Assembly: GCA_039881145.1 (NCBI GenBank) | Contig: JAYKKI010000038.1 | Location: forward strand, 4,630,501-4,694,500 | Direction: 5' to 3' | DNA length: 64,000 nt | From: Druceiella hillmani | Lineage: Eukaryota; Arthropoda; Insecta; Lepidoptera; Hepialidae | Shown here: in pieces, positions 15,105-24,384 of the stretch | Position numbering within the stretch: position 1 is the stretch's first letter | How the letters are laid out: each line of letters opens with the position of its first letter | Notes under the pieces: generated by a model | Database searches by the model: none | Seen by the model: only the letters and a program-made list of their open reading frames with translations | What the model was told of the DNA's origin: nothing | Translations under genes and position numbers: made by a program

Positions 15105-18100
15105 TTATATTTATATATATATATGTTAATATATTAATTTTTGTTAGGCTAAATTATTTGCATTATTTTCAAAATGCTCTCAATCAGTTAATGTGATAAG
15201 ATTGTAAGAAATTTACAAGAAACTAAATACCGAACCGAGTTTTATGAAAGAAACATCATGTCAACACTTTGTGGACCACCAACTGATTTTATCAGTGATA
15301 TTTTAAAAAAAAAAGCTTTCCTGATAGTTTTACAATTTTGGTTTTGTGCTAGTAATAATATTTGCTGTAATAAATCTACTGAAGTGGTTTTATGATAAAA
15401 CATTGGAAATTTCTTTTAAAACTTTGCACTTTGAAGGCAATTCGGTAATTCCGATCTACCTTGGTAACTTTTCATATTCATCAAGAATATTTTATCTTCA
15501 AAATGATGAGTAGAATCAGGCCTGTGAAAATATATTATGAGGAAAATATACCTGCACATATCAATTAATAATTTCCTTTTTTCATAGCGGCATTTTGTGG
15601 AATAAATGAAAGGCAATCTAAATGTCATGGGCATTGTGAAAAAACTTGCGAAGATAAGAATCCTGTATGTTCCGAAATTTGTCAACCAGGATGCGTATGT
15701 ATGCCTGGATTTGTGAGAGATCTTGAAACTAATAAATGTATCAAGGAGGACCAATGCCGTAAGTCTATTTATGGATTTCAATATACTAATAAATTTCAGT
15801 ATAATAAGTATAATAGTAGTAATAAGTAAATGATGCTTTGTTTTCAATATCAGTTTGAAAAAAAAATTATATTCCTTAAACTAAAAAACTTGAAAAGGCA
15901 GCATTATGTTGTTGATAAGAGTTATCTCTGATTCACTTCATATTTTCTGTTTTACATTGATTCTAAGTAGTGATAGGATAAAAGACTGATTTAATGAGGT
16001 GTGAATTTTCAAAAAACATTTATTTTTGTTATATCTTGTTTTGTATTCCAATATGAAAGCTTATACCACTATGCAACAATTAAAATTTAATATTCCACAT
16101 TATACACTATACTATATGTGTGTCGTTGCGCTTAACTCGTTTATTTGGTGTAAATGAAGTATTCTCTGTTTAGGTGAGAATAACACTGAAATAACTCTTC
16201 TCAATAGTAAAATTTGGTTTGAAAAGTTTAAAATTTTTTTGGCTTATTTCAAATCCAATTTGTTAGTGAATCTGTATTGGCTAAATATGAAGTTACACCG
16301 TTGAAAGAAGTTATTGACAACAAATGGATATTAGGTTGAACAGATTTTATATACTCACATAATGTGACTTTTTTTAAAAAGGTGGACTTTCATTTTTGTT
16401 TTGTGCCAATAAAAGAAAACACATGATAAAATTTATGCCTACTTATAGAACTTTGAACTCATGAGTGTTAAAAGATAAGTACAAAGACCACTGAACATTG
16501 TTCTAGATACTAATAAACTCTCATCATCGGTCATGATAGAGCTCCTTAATGACTGGTTTAAGAATTATATTGTTAAAGAAATTGGTGCTACTTAAATACA
16601 ATAAGTATGAATTATAACATTCTTTTATTGATGGATAATGGCCAGATAGACCACTCTTAATCATTAAAACTAAATCGACCAAACGATGAAATTATGTTTT
16701 TAATGCCGATCACTACCACACATTTATAGCCACTGGTTTAAAGTATGATCACAGCTATTGAGGTTAAAGAACTATTAAGGTCAAAGGAAAAAAGGAATTG
16801 CTGGGAATTAACATTAGCACTGCTGGAAAATCTGCTGTTATTTTGAATAACAGCAGATTCTTCAAAATAGTCCACTACTATTAGAAGATAATGATGAAAT
16901 AGAGACTAAGCCAGACTTTATATTGAAATTTTGGATAAGATTCTTTCGTTAGCTGAAAAGTTAAATGATTGATTGTTAAAATTGGTTTCCCTTATTGAAA
17001 GATCAATGGAAAATTAGGAATTGACAGTCACTCGAGGCTGGAAAAACTATGATACTATCAATGTTCTTCTTAATATCAATGAAGTTAGATCTTGAACAAG
17101 AAATGCTTATTGGCATAACTTATCACTAGGATGACTGACGGAAGAGCTCCAGTTGTAAATACACTTATAACTGAAATTGTTAAACACCTATTGTAATTAT
17201 GGCTCCCAATGTAGAAGGTAAGGATTTTTTGTTACCATTAATGAAACTGACGTCAAAGAAACGGTCTCTAGCTATGATTGTCAAGAATTAACTTCAGCAG
17301 AGCCTGAATAGTGTGCAACTATTTTGAATGATGGACTTCTTTCAGATGAGATACTAATTGAGTCAGACTTTACATTGAAAATTTTTAATTATATTTTTTC
17401 ATTATCTTCTCAATCATAATTGATAGTTATTGAAAAGATAATCGGATATTACTATTAAAACAAAAGACACAAGCACCGTGATCATAGAACAACAATGCAA
17501 TATCTCCCAAGCTTTATTGCTTTATTTCAAACCTGAACTTTTAGTTTATAGAACAACATACACAAAAGTATCTAATATGTACATGTGAAATATTTGAAAT
17601 ATCTGACATGGGTTTTTAAAATATTTCTTAGGTAGCTAAGCAAATAAATGAAAGAGTATTTACAAAAATAATTACTTCTACTGTATACATTACACCCGCT
17701 AAAAATTTTGGAAACTATTCTGCAGTGAAATTATCTTGGAACACTTAAAATATTTCTAGCACAAATATAATTTCTTTGGTATTATTTCGATATTTATTAC
17801 CATATGAAAGGTAAATATTTGGACAAAACTGTATGAATGAATTTTAATAAATTTGATCCTAAATAAGTACTAAAATATGTTCACAGAGGTATGTCAAGGA
17901 CCCAATGAAGTATTTGACTGCAGAGGACCTTGCGGCGAAAAGAAGTGTGCAAATCTCTACAAACCTTGTTTAATCCCGGAGGAAGAGTGCATTAAAAAAT
18001 GTTATTGCAAGAAGGGCTACGCTCGCAATATTTTCGGTCAATGTATACCAATATATCAGTGTCCAAGTAAGTACCAAATTATGATAATTCAGAAAAATCA

Positions 18101-20562
18101 CAACTTAAGCATGCATTTGCAAAATACTGAATTATATAAATATAGGTTAATATAGGATATACTGAAAGAGTGACTAAAAAACTCAATTTCTAAAAATTTA
18201 TATCCATACACAAGTAGATATTCTCTGGTGCTATTCAGAGTCAGTCTAAAACTCTATGGATGTCAAGTATGCACTGACAGTGTAAAAAAATATTTAATTG
18301 ATTTTAGGTTTACAATTTCACTCACTTTGGTGAGTGAAAGTTTAGAAATTTCAGGCTATGGCTTATAAGCTTGATAGAACTTGCTGTCAGGTTTACCTAG
18401 TACTGAATTTCCCACTTTCTCATTGACACATGCAACAGCACAAGATGAAACTTATATGGTTTTTTAGTCTTGGTTATACAAGTTCATTTTGACATTCAAG
18501 TTGTAAACACCTTTTTATATCATTTTGACTAAATTTTTGGGTGGATTTACTTCTACTATTGTATATCTAGATTTATAGCTCTAAATATAATGTTTTTTGT
18601 ACTAGACTGCTATTGAGACCTCAATCATCATGTAGTTAATTCTGGATTACATTCATCATGTCATTCATTATGCTCAGTTATGAATGAAAGCAAATGAGAT
18701 ATGGTGAAAAAAAACACATGCCATATGAAATCTGAAGTTGTATTAATAAAAAAATTAGAAAAACTTCAATGTTGAATAATTTAAAATTATAAATATAAAA
18801 ATTCAATGTCCTTATTTTATTAAATTTAGATTAATTTATGATAACCATATTTTGTCATTCTATACTAATGTATATTTTTAATAACCAACTTATTTCAAAA
18901 TGTATTTATTATATTTTAAAAAATGCTTTAAAATTTATTAATTTATATAAATATGTTTAGTCAAGAAGGTACTTTGCAAATTTATAATATTCAGATAGAC
19001 AAACAATCAATTTCCCAGTTTGCTATTCTATTATTGTATATGTACTATTATTGTATATGGGATAAATGTTAATTTCATATTCTTTAGACTGAACATACTT
19101 TAGTTAAAGGAAAAATATAACATTATCCTTGTAATAACCCCCATATTTAAATTTTGTCTCCATATGTGCATTTATATTTATATTTTGAACTTGATATCAA
19201 ACAAGAGCGAATTCAAAACAACTAGTTTCAAATAATTATGTACATACAGCAAGTATGAAAATTTATTTTTTGCCATCATATTGTGGAGAACGAAACTTAA
19301 TGTAATGTGAATATATCATTTATTACAGTATTTGTAATAATGTGAATATATCATTTATTGCAACTATTCAAGCAGTTCATTAATTTATTTGAGTTAACCA
19401 GGCCGAGTTGTTTACAATTTAGAAAACCTATCAGACAGAAAAGCAAAGTGAAAAGCGTGGAGTATATTTATGAAGAGTATATACACTAATTTATATGTTC
19501 TTAAATAGGCCAATATCGGTACAGTTCACTATGCATCGTACAATATCGGTACAGTTCCAAATTAGTTCACTATGACTTCTATAAAAATTTATTGCACATT
19601 TTATATAGATATGTCAAATTTTAATGAAAATGCATGCTTGTCTGATTAGACCTACACGCTGCTCACAGAATTGTATAAGTATGGTGCACCCGCTGGTCAC
19701 TAGGTCCACACTCATAACTATGCATCACAGACCAAATGTGTTATAGACTACAAACAAACATACAGACATACACTTCTGCTTTTTCCATTTCACTATTAAA
19801 CACAATAAAAAATTACGCTGTGTATTAAAGGCAGATTTTCTCTCAAAATTAATAGGCATTTTTGTGTATTAAATTTTAAATGTTATTGCACATTTGATTG
19901 CACTTTAATTTGAAAGGAAGAAATCTTGGTCTCTTTAATGAATTACCCAAGAAATCAAATACATAAGAGGACAAAGTGAAATATAAATTGTATGTTATTT
20001 GTTCCATATGGTTCTATTAAAAAATTAATCTTTATTTACAGTCAAACCAAGAAAGAAAGTATTACGACATAAACCCAAGGCTTTTTCCGTTGCTTCAGCT
20101 AAAGCTACCTCACAATCTGGTAACTATGGAGCTTTTCCACCTGTATATGACATGGTTCATAAAAATAAATATAGCAACTATGGTACTCTTTTACCTGCAG
20201 TTAAACCCAAGGCTTATTCTGCTGCTTCAGCAAAAGCTTATGCTAAATCGCGATCTGGTAATTATGGTCTTCATCTACCTGTAGTGAAACCTAAGGCCTA
20301 TTCTGCTGCTTCCGCTAATGCTTATGCTAAATCACGATTTGGCAACTATGGTACACTTTCACCTGCATATGACATGATTCATAAAAATAAATATGGAAAC
20401 TATGGTGCTCGTCTACCTATAGTGAAACCCAAGGCTTATTCTGTCGCTTCAGCTAAAGCTTATGCTAAATCTCGATCTGGCAACTATGGCACACATTCAC
20501 CTGCAAATGACATGATTCATAAAAATAAATATGGTAACTATGGTGCCCTTCTACCGCAGTGA
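2508..20562 (+). CDS. Multi-TIL-domain secreted protein with GNYG-repeat tail (5' partial)
   Basis: This host gene is spliced from at least twelve exons: 2508-2678, 2846-3016, 3141-3311, 3456-3626, 3751-3921, 4066-4236, 4349-4519, 7378-7548, 9429-9614, 15588-15758, 17887-18066 and 20042-20562. Every TIL exon starts after AG, ends before GT and is phase 1 on both sides. The joined frame stays open for 807 residues before TGA. Eleven exons each encode one TIL domain with ten cysteines (five expected disulfides), a fold known from serine-protease inhibitors and also from adhesive or mucin-like proteins. The tail is an Ala/Ser/Lys/Tyr/Gly repeat with GNYG motifs. The signal-peptide exon must lie upstream of the window or was missed. 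A one-base deletion truncates the tail, so this could be a pseudogene or an assembly error. Function is unknown: a protease-inhibitor array attached to a structural or adhesive tail is an inference. Exon skipping or further exons in the long introns are possible. Confidence 0.85.
2846..3016 (+). CDS. TIL exon 2 (A type)
   Basis: 171 nt, acceptor actgtag, donor gtaagt. Ten cysteines. C5-C6 is ICKEIC (predicted P1 Glu). KPNYVRD marks it as A type. It is the first exon of the first copy of the 610-bp two-exon unit. It carries KYEVYS and ICYPGC where exons 4 and 6 have KNEVHS and ICEPGC or ICQPGC. Confidence 0.9.
3141..3311 (+). CDS. TIL exon 3 (B type)
   Basis: 171 nt, acceptor gcagcag, donor gtaagt. 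Ten cysteines, C5-C6 VCKEIC. It has CNRHC where other copies have C-x-GHC, and ICQSGC where others have ICQPGC, so it is the more diverged B-type copy. It is separated from exon 2 by a 124-nt intron. Confidence 0.9.
3456..3626 (+). CDS. TIL exon 4 (A type)
   Basis: 171 nt, acceptor actgtag, donor gtaagt. Ten cysteines, C5-C6 VCKEIC followed by EPGC. It starts exactly 610 bp after exon 2 and is almost identical to exon 6 ([14 protein letters not shown] shared). Confidence 0.92.
3751..3921 (+). CDS. TIL exon 5 (B type)
   Basis: 171 nt, acceptor ataacag, donor gtaagt. Ten cysteines, C5-C6 VCKEIC. It starts exactly 610 bp after exon 3. Near the end it reads [12 protein letters not shown] instead of [12 protein letters not shown]. 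The 124-nt intron before it aligns along its length with the exon 2-3 intron. Confidence 0.92.
4066..4236 (+). CDS. TIL exon 6 (A type)
   Basis: 171 nt, acceptor actgtag, donor gtaagt. Ten cysteines, C5-C6 VCKEIC. It starts exactly 610 bp after exon 4 and opens the third copy of the two-exon unit. Confidence 0.92.
4349..4519 (+). CDS. TIL exon 7 (B type)
   Basis: 171 nt, acceptor aatagcag, donor gtaagt. Ten cysteines, C5-C6 VCKEIC. It starts 598 bp after exon 5; the preceding intron is 112 nt because it lost 12 bases relative to its two sister introns. It is the last member of the tight exon cluster. The next intact TIL exon is 2.9 kb away. Confidence 0.92.
4980..5252 (+). pseudogene. Probable DDE transposase fragment
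   Basis: Short frames here resemble the C-terminal part of tc1/mariner-type DDE transposases: a stretch like Q-x-I-P-x-E-F-x-G-Q-W-I-V, then WPAR followed by a diverged SPDLTPLDFFLWG-like segment (it reads FSMGLHKDL). The pieces lie in different frames with stops between them, so this is an old fragment inside the TIL gene intron. The longest open piece (4986-5252) is not a gene on its own. Family assignment is by eye and weak. Confidence 0.35.
5787..5932 (+). pseudogene. Dead TIL exon
   Basis: A good acceptor (actttag) is followed by a recognisable TIL exon: AAATGTGGAAAAAATCATGT, GGGCATTGTCGGAGAACATG and further matches to the live exons. Deletions remove the C4-C5 spacing and the C5 region and shift the frame. 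No gtaagt donor remains; the homology ends in unrelated sequence after AATAAATGT. It is a decayed copy between exon 7 and the exon at 7378. Confidence 0.8.
6060..6870 (-). mobile_element. Mariner-family transposase remnant
   Basis: Read on the - strand, broken frames recover mariner landmarks in order: a helix-turn-helix stretch ending LGMKKL, a catalytic-type TGDES followed by IYFY (around 6605-6630), a region resembling SAHxxQxTxxFLNT, and the C-terminal [18 protein letters not shown] (6070-6130). Typical tryptophan codons have become stops. There are several frameshifts, so it cannot be functional. Terminal repeats were not found. It sits in the intron between TIL exons 7 and 8. Confidence 0.7.
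7378..7548 (+). CDS. TIL exon 8
   Basis: 171 nt, acceptor attgcag, donor gtaagt. Ten cysteines. It is more diverged than exons 1-7: [23 protein letters not shown] and CQSGYVRD. The C5-C6 segment is KCSKIC, so predicted P1 is Lys. It stands isolated, with dead TIL copies on both sides. Confidence 0.92.
7549..8504 (+). other. Intron sequence with a possible TIL scrap
   Basis: AT-rich intron. After a plausible acceptor (atttaag) at about 8015 there are roughly 60 bases reading [10 protein letters not shown] and two further cysteines, which could be the start of another decayed TIL exon. The match is too short to be sure. Nothing else is recognisable. Confidence 0.35.
8505..8615 (+). pseudogene. 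Dead TIL exon fragment
   Basis: The stretch reads [13 protein letters not shown], stop, ICLPGYICK, which is the C3-C8 core of a TIL domain with one in-frame stop and the C7 Cys replaced by Tyr. It lacks the start and end of the exon and has no donor at the expected place. It is a third decayed or partial TIL copy in the gene. Confidence 0.7.
8616..9428 (+). other. Intron, nothing recognised
   Basis: No exon, RNA gene or transposon protein is evident. An internal stretch at 8830-9180 is somewhat less AT-rich and could be an old repeat, but I could not identify it. Confidence 0.5.
9429..9614 (+). CDS. TIL exon 9 (divergent, 62 residues)
   Basis: 186 nt, acceptor ttttgaag, donor gtaagt, phase 1 on both sides. 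Ten cysteines but with different spacing from exons 1-8: [10 protein letters not shown], then a longer loop to [19 protein letters not shown], and ending CVRSSQC. Five residues separate C5 and C6, so the reactive-site loop differs. It is more like a general insect TIL domain than the recent tandem copies and is probably an older exon of the gene. Confidence 0.9.
9615..10259 (+). other. Intron, nothing recognised
   Basis: First part of a 5.97-kb intron. AT-rich, no coding homology seen. Confidence 0.5.
10260..11260 (-). mobile_element. Pogo/Jerky-type DDE transposase remnant
   Basis: On the - strand, broken frames give the order expected for the DDE_1 (pogo/Tigger/Jerky) core: [13 protein letters not shown] and AMGLVIGLP, then [10 protein letters not shown], then the second catalytic segment LLILDNHES (about 10748-10775), then NGIIILTIF and [11 protein letters not shown] last frame, [14 protein letters not shown], matches the usual C-terminal part. 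At least three frame changes and stops show it is dead. It lies inside the long intron between TIL exons 9 and 10; no terminal repeats were found. Confidence 0.7.
11521..11548. repeat. Perfect short hairpin
   Basis: Twelve-base arms (ggtacagtgaaa and its exact complement) enclose a four-base loop. The same ggtacagtga word recurs near 11766. It could be a transposon end or a chance palindrome in an intron. Confidence 0.7.
11549..12139 (+). other. Intron, nothing recognised
   Basis: AT-rich intron between the pogo-like and non-LTR fossils; no coding or structural feature seen apart from the repeated ggtacagtga word near 11766. Confidence 0.5.
12140..14760 (+). mobile_element. Degenerate non-LTR retrotransposon (Jockey/I/R1-like)
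   Basis: The clear part is 14155-14691, which reads [20 protein letters not shown], then VAAFLDLSS, then [19 protein letters not shown]. This is the first half of a non-LTR reverse transcriptase (QFGFR box and A/D-LDLS-AYD box). The catalytic YADD part follows in broken frames or is missing. The upstream stretch 12150-13030, with frames such as [14 protein letters not shown] and [11 protein letters not shown], may be the gag-like ORF1 of the same element, but this is tentative. The element is on the same strand as the host gene, within its longest intron, and is interrupted by a (TA)n tract. Confidence 0.65.
12774..12862. repeat. (TA)n microsatellite
   Basis: Uninterrupted TA dinucleotides for about 60 bases, then TACATA variants. 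The Tyr/Ile-rich frames over it are artefacts. Confidence 0.95.
14761..15587 (+). other. Intron with (TA)n microsatellite
   Basis: Contains a TA microsatellite at about 15029-15124 and otherwise AT-rich intron sequence up to the acceptor of TIL exon 10. No gene is seen. Confidence 0.7.
15588..15758 (+). CDS. TIL exon 10
   Basis: 171 nt, acceptor ttcatag, donor gtaagt. Ten cysteines. It reads [20 protein letters not shown] and, at C5-C6, VCSEIC (predicted P1 Glu), then CMPGFVRD. It has the same length and frame as exons 1-8, so it belongs to the same duplicated family although it lies 6 kb beyond exon 9. Confidence 0.92.
15759..17886 (+). other. Intron with short perfect hairpin
   Basis: Holds a perfect inverted repeat at 16829-16842 / 16846-16859 (14-bp arms, 3-nt loop). 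Short broken frames in 16.2-17.45 kb look like an old coding sequence, and two stretches around 16795-16960 and 17285-17405 resemble each other weakly, but I cannot name a family. Confidence 0.45.
17887..18066 (+). CDS. TIL exon 11
   Basis: 180 nt, acceptor ttcacag, donor gtaagt, phase 1 on both sides. Ten cysteines: [42 protein letters not shown] and CIPIYQC. It keeps the canonical NEVF and GYxRN motifs and is the most typical insect TIL domain in the gene. It is the last TIL domain before the repetitive tail. Confidence 0.92.
18067..20041 (+). other. Last intron, nothing recognised
   Basis: AT-rich sequence. A 17-bp word (caatatcggtacagttc) occurs twice near 19510-19560, and gtgaatatatcatttatt occurs twice near 19305-19360. 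No exon or transposon protein was identified. Confidence 0.6.
20042..20562 (+). CDS. Terminal exon: GNYG repeat tail
   Basis: The exon begins after tttacag in the phase left by exon 11 and opens with a basic IKPRKK stretch. It then alternates two repeat units: a long one around [19 protein letters not shown] and a short one around DMIHKNKYG, each followed by NYG and a few residues ending in P. The composition is Ala, Ser, Lys, Tyr and Gly with no cysteine. Such low-complexity Tyr-rich repeats are known from structural, cuticular, silk or adhesive proteins, but no specific family is recognised. A base is missing between 20555 and 20556 compared with the other repeats, giving a TGA at 20560. 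Confidence 0.85.
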
Positions 20563-20696
20563 AACCCAAGGCCTATTCTGCTCCTTCAGCTAATGCTTAT
20601 GCTGCATCGCAACCTGCCAACAATGCTGCTCTTCCAACTGCATATGACGTGATTCATAAACAAAAACATGATAATGAACACAATGAATATGGATAA
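20563..20696 (+). pseudogene. Frameshifted remainder of the repeat tail
   Basis: Directly after the premature stop, the neighbouring frame continues the repeat ([17 protein letters not shown], then YDVIHKQKHDNEHNEYG) and ends in TAA at 20694-20696. This is evidently the original C-terminus, cut off by the single-base deletion. Either the deletion is real, shortening the tail by about 46 residues, or it is a sequencing or assembly error. Confidence 0.85.
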
Positions 20697-20798
20697 ACTT
20701 CTGTCCATGAATTGATTTTTCAAAATGTTTTTAAATGTTAGAAAAAATTTGCTTTCCTTGTTAAAATATTATAAATTATGAATATCATTAAAACATTT

Positions 20799-20804
20799 AA
20801 TAAA
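20799..20804 (+). terminator. Polyadenylation signal
   Basis: AATAAA about 100 bases after the original stop codon of the TIL/GNYG gene, the first such hexamer downstream. Confidence 0.6.
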
Positions 20805-20809
20805 AATAT

Positions 20810-23800
20810 TTTTTATAAATGATATTCTCTAATTAAAACTTATAAAATGTGTAAAAGATAAATAATACTAATATTAATAACATACTTTTGTTAAAGTTAT
20901 CAAATATACTATAGAGTTACAGCAATCCTGATTTGTGTTTTTTATTCATATATTCCAAAGTGTGAAAACTGCTGCTTTGTGAAAAACTAAGGATCTTTTA
21001 AAGATATTTAATTTTAGAAATCGCCAAAATTAAATGTAAAAACCATATAAATGAAAAATTCAAAATAATCTATTTATACATTGTTATAACCCTTTTTGGT
21101 ATCTTCTTTTTAGTACTTCCATCAATATCTGTTATTTTTATGAAAAATATTTTTCATTATATTTTACAACCAGGTACCTAATAAATTGTATTCCTCAAAA
21201 ATATTCCTTTTCCAATTGAACTAAGATATCTTCGAATTTGATGCAATGTTTTCGATGTGAATTGATATGGTTGTATATTTTTAAATTTTGTTATCATTTA
21301 ATATTTCATTGCAAGGAATTTCTCTTCGGAAGTAAATATAGACTGAACCCATTTGTAATTTTTTCTTGAATTCCCTCTAAAAGTTCAATATTAATTTAAT
21401 TTTTTTCTTGGAACTAAAGGTCTAATGTTGATGGTTGCTTCCCATCTTGTAAGATTTTATAGCGAATGATTTCTCTGGAACAACATAAACAGCTTTAGTT
21501 TCTGTTTTGCTTCCACTGTCACTTCATTTCTTCATATATTTATTAATTAACCATGCTCTAGTATGATAAGAACTCAAATTATGATGGTTGCTTACACACT
21601 TTAGTATCCTTTATGTAGCATATATATTAAATGATTAAAAAATATATATGTACTATTCTTCACCATGTAAATTATATTACCTAGTACCTATTTCACAGGT
21701 GTCAAAATGTTGTTAAAACCTCGAAAATTTCACTATAGTTACCTTAGCATTAAAATCTTCAGAGATTGAAGAAAGGAATATATTTTTGTAGACCATTTTA
21801 ATGATATCTGTAGAACTATATTAGATAAAAGAAAATAGTCTGGCTCTTTCTAATGTTTATCACAGAAGATACATGAAGTGTGCAAAAATTTTCCAATACT
21901 TTATTTTCTTTCTCTTCTATTTTTGGAGTCACTTTCTCTCATGTCGCCTTCTTACAAAATCAAAAAATATGTTTTTTTAATACAACCTACACCATAATAT
22001 GTTGATTAAACTCTCAGGCTAACTTAATAATAGAAAAAAATAAATTAGTAGAGCAGTACCATCGTAGCATTCCATGGAATTACATTTTCGAAGTGCACAG
22101 TGTGAAAACTTTTTTTGCAATGTATTTTATTGTTTTAGAATTATTTTTGATTCAGTTGAATAAATTCTTTTGGATAATTAGTACCAAAAAGTGTAATCAT
22201 TATTGAACAAACCCGACACAACTTACTTAAAAGTCTGAACAATAGGTCCAATCAAAAAAATCATCAGAAACAAACCTCAAAAAATATATAAATGTTGTTT
22301 AGTACAAGAACTGTGCAAGAAACATAGAGGTTGCTTGAAAACAACAGAAATAAAATATTTTTGGTTAGATGTTTGTCAATATAGATGCAGTATTTTACCA
22401 ACAGAAAATAGTGAATATTCTTGAATGTAAAAAGTTTTTTGTGAATCTATCTTGTTTTTATGAGTTATTACATGACTTTTATACATCACATTACACCATA
22501 TTTAGGCATTATAAATAATCTCAAATATGATGATACATATTACATGCATTTGTGTACATTGCGTGTATGTTTTTATTTATTATATCTACATTCCTTATAT
22601 CTGTCACAATTATTTTGACAATGCTTACCTTGAATTAAATAAATGTACCAAATTCATATTAGTAAATATATTGAAAACTTATGGTTTCAATTTAAATGGC
22701 TATTTAATGAGGTTTATATGTTCTATAATGATGATGGTTGGAGATTTTAATGATTACACTAGAGCACCATGACATTGCTCAACTTCAGTCATCAGTGTTT
22801 AGTAATACCCAAAATTTACATTAGGAATGATTTTATTTCAATAAATTGATTAAATACAAAAAATAGGTAAGTTTCATTGTGGTAAAATTACTTTCAATTT
22901 GATACTGTATTCTGTAGTGCCGTGAGCATTCCACTTTTCATATAAATATTTTCGAGTCTAGGATATATGCATTTAGTTATAACTATATTTTATTATTATT
23001 ATTACTAGAAGTATAGTGTAATAATTATTAGTAATTATTACACTATACTTCTAGTTTTTATGTCAAACGGTGTATGAGAAAAATTATTTTTGATAGACAG
23101 ATAGATGGACACATGGCCAGACAGACAGACTTGCAAATGATGGTAGGATTCCATTTTTCTTTTACCAAACTTTAAACCAATTAGGATCAAGTAAATTTGT
23201 TTAAAATTGCATTTTTCCTAATTTAATTGTATGAGCTTATAATAACAATAGAATAAAAAGAAAACCATAATTGGACATAATGAAATATTTAAAGAATTCA
23301 CTTTCTAGTGATGCGAGTACAAACACTTAGACATCCTGAATTAAGTCAGTTTTTCCATCTATGTTTATTATAATAGTGTTATATTACTAAAGAGTTCAGT
23401 TTGTTAAATATACATATATTGTACTTTAGAAATGATACACGGAGAAATAATAGTTTTTCTTGATGTGTTTGATGGCATACTGCAATATATCAGCTGTATA
23501 ATTTTGGTAGGTACACACACAATTATTTTTTAGTTGTACGATGCATGTTCAGTGCATTCCTACAAAGATAAAACATCTTGAGTATAAGTTTGTAACGGAC
23601 ATATTGTGACTTTAGGGACTAATAATAACAAAGTTTACCTCCAAAATATCACTAATGATACATTTATTACGAATTTCTAGATTATTACAAAGTCACCTGT
23701 TACAACCAGATGTTACAACTTTTACCAAAAGATCTTAATGAAATACACAATTTATTAAAATGAATTATTTTAAAAGCATACTTGCAGCTCTGAAAATCTT

Positions 23801-24343
23801 ATTGATTTTTATGACCAATTGAAACTTCCCAGGCAAAAACATTTCACATAAAGATTTATTTGATATTTAAGAGGCCACAGGGTTAAAAATTCAATCAACA
23901 AAACATATTTTAAAGTACATATGCTGTGTTGCATTCAAATTCAAGGTGTGAAAGAAATATTGCCAAAAAGGGAAAGGGTCACAAAGTTCCACCCCAGCCA
24001 TAAAACGATCTCACACTATAGTTCATTTATTTATTCAAGGTCAATCTCCATTTCAAAGCTCAACACAAAAAAAAGGAAATCAATCAGAAGTGACATCTTT
24101 AGTCATAAGTGAAAAGTGATCATAAAAACCATAAAAAATCATCGAGGTCCAAAAGTTTCCCGGAAAATTATTAAATAGGAATCTATTCTCATTAAGTAAT
24201 TGTTTTTTATTGTTTAAACACGAGTAACCTATAATTAATAAAATTTAATTAAGACCAAAATGTTATTTATGTATTTAGATGTAGTATGAAAAATTGATCA
24301 AAAACAACTGTAAAATTTAAAAAAACATGTAGCTTATAACATA

Positions 24344-24384
<41 letters not shown>

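Noticed and set aside
15416..15847. - strand frame of 143 codons
   Set aside because: Covers TIL exon 10 in antisense; the exon has ten cysteines and proper splice sites.
16200..17450. Broken frames and a weak internal similarity suggesting an old coding repeat
   Set aside because: The similarity is too low to separate from AT-rich background by eye, and no family fits.
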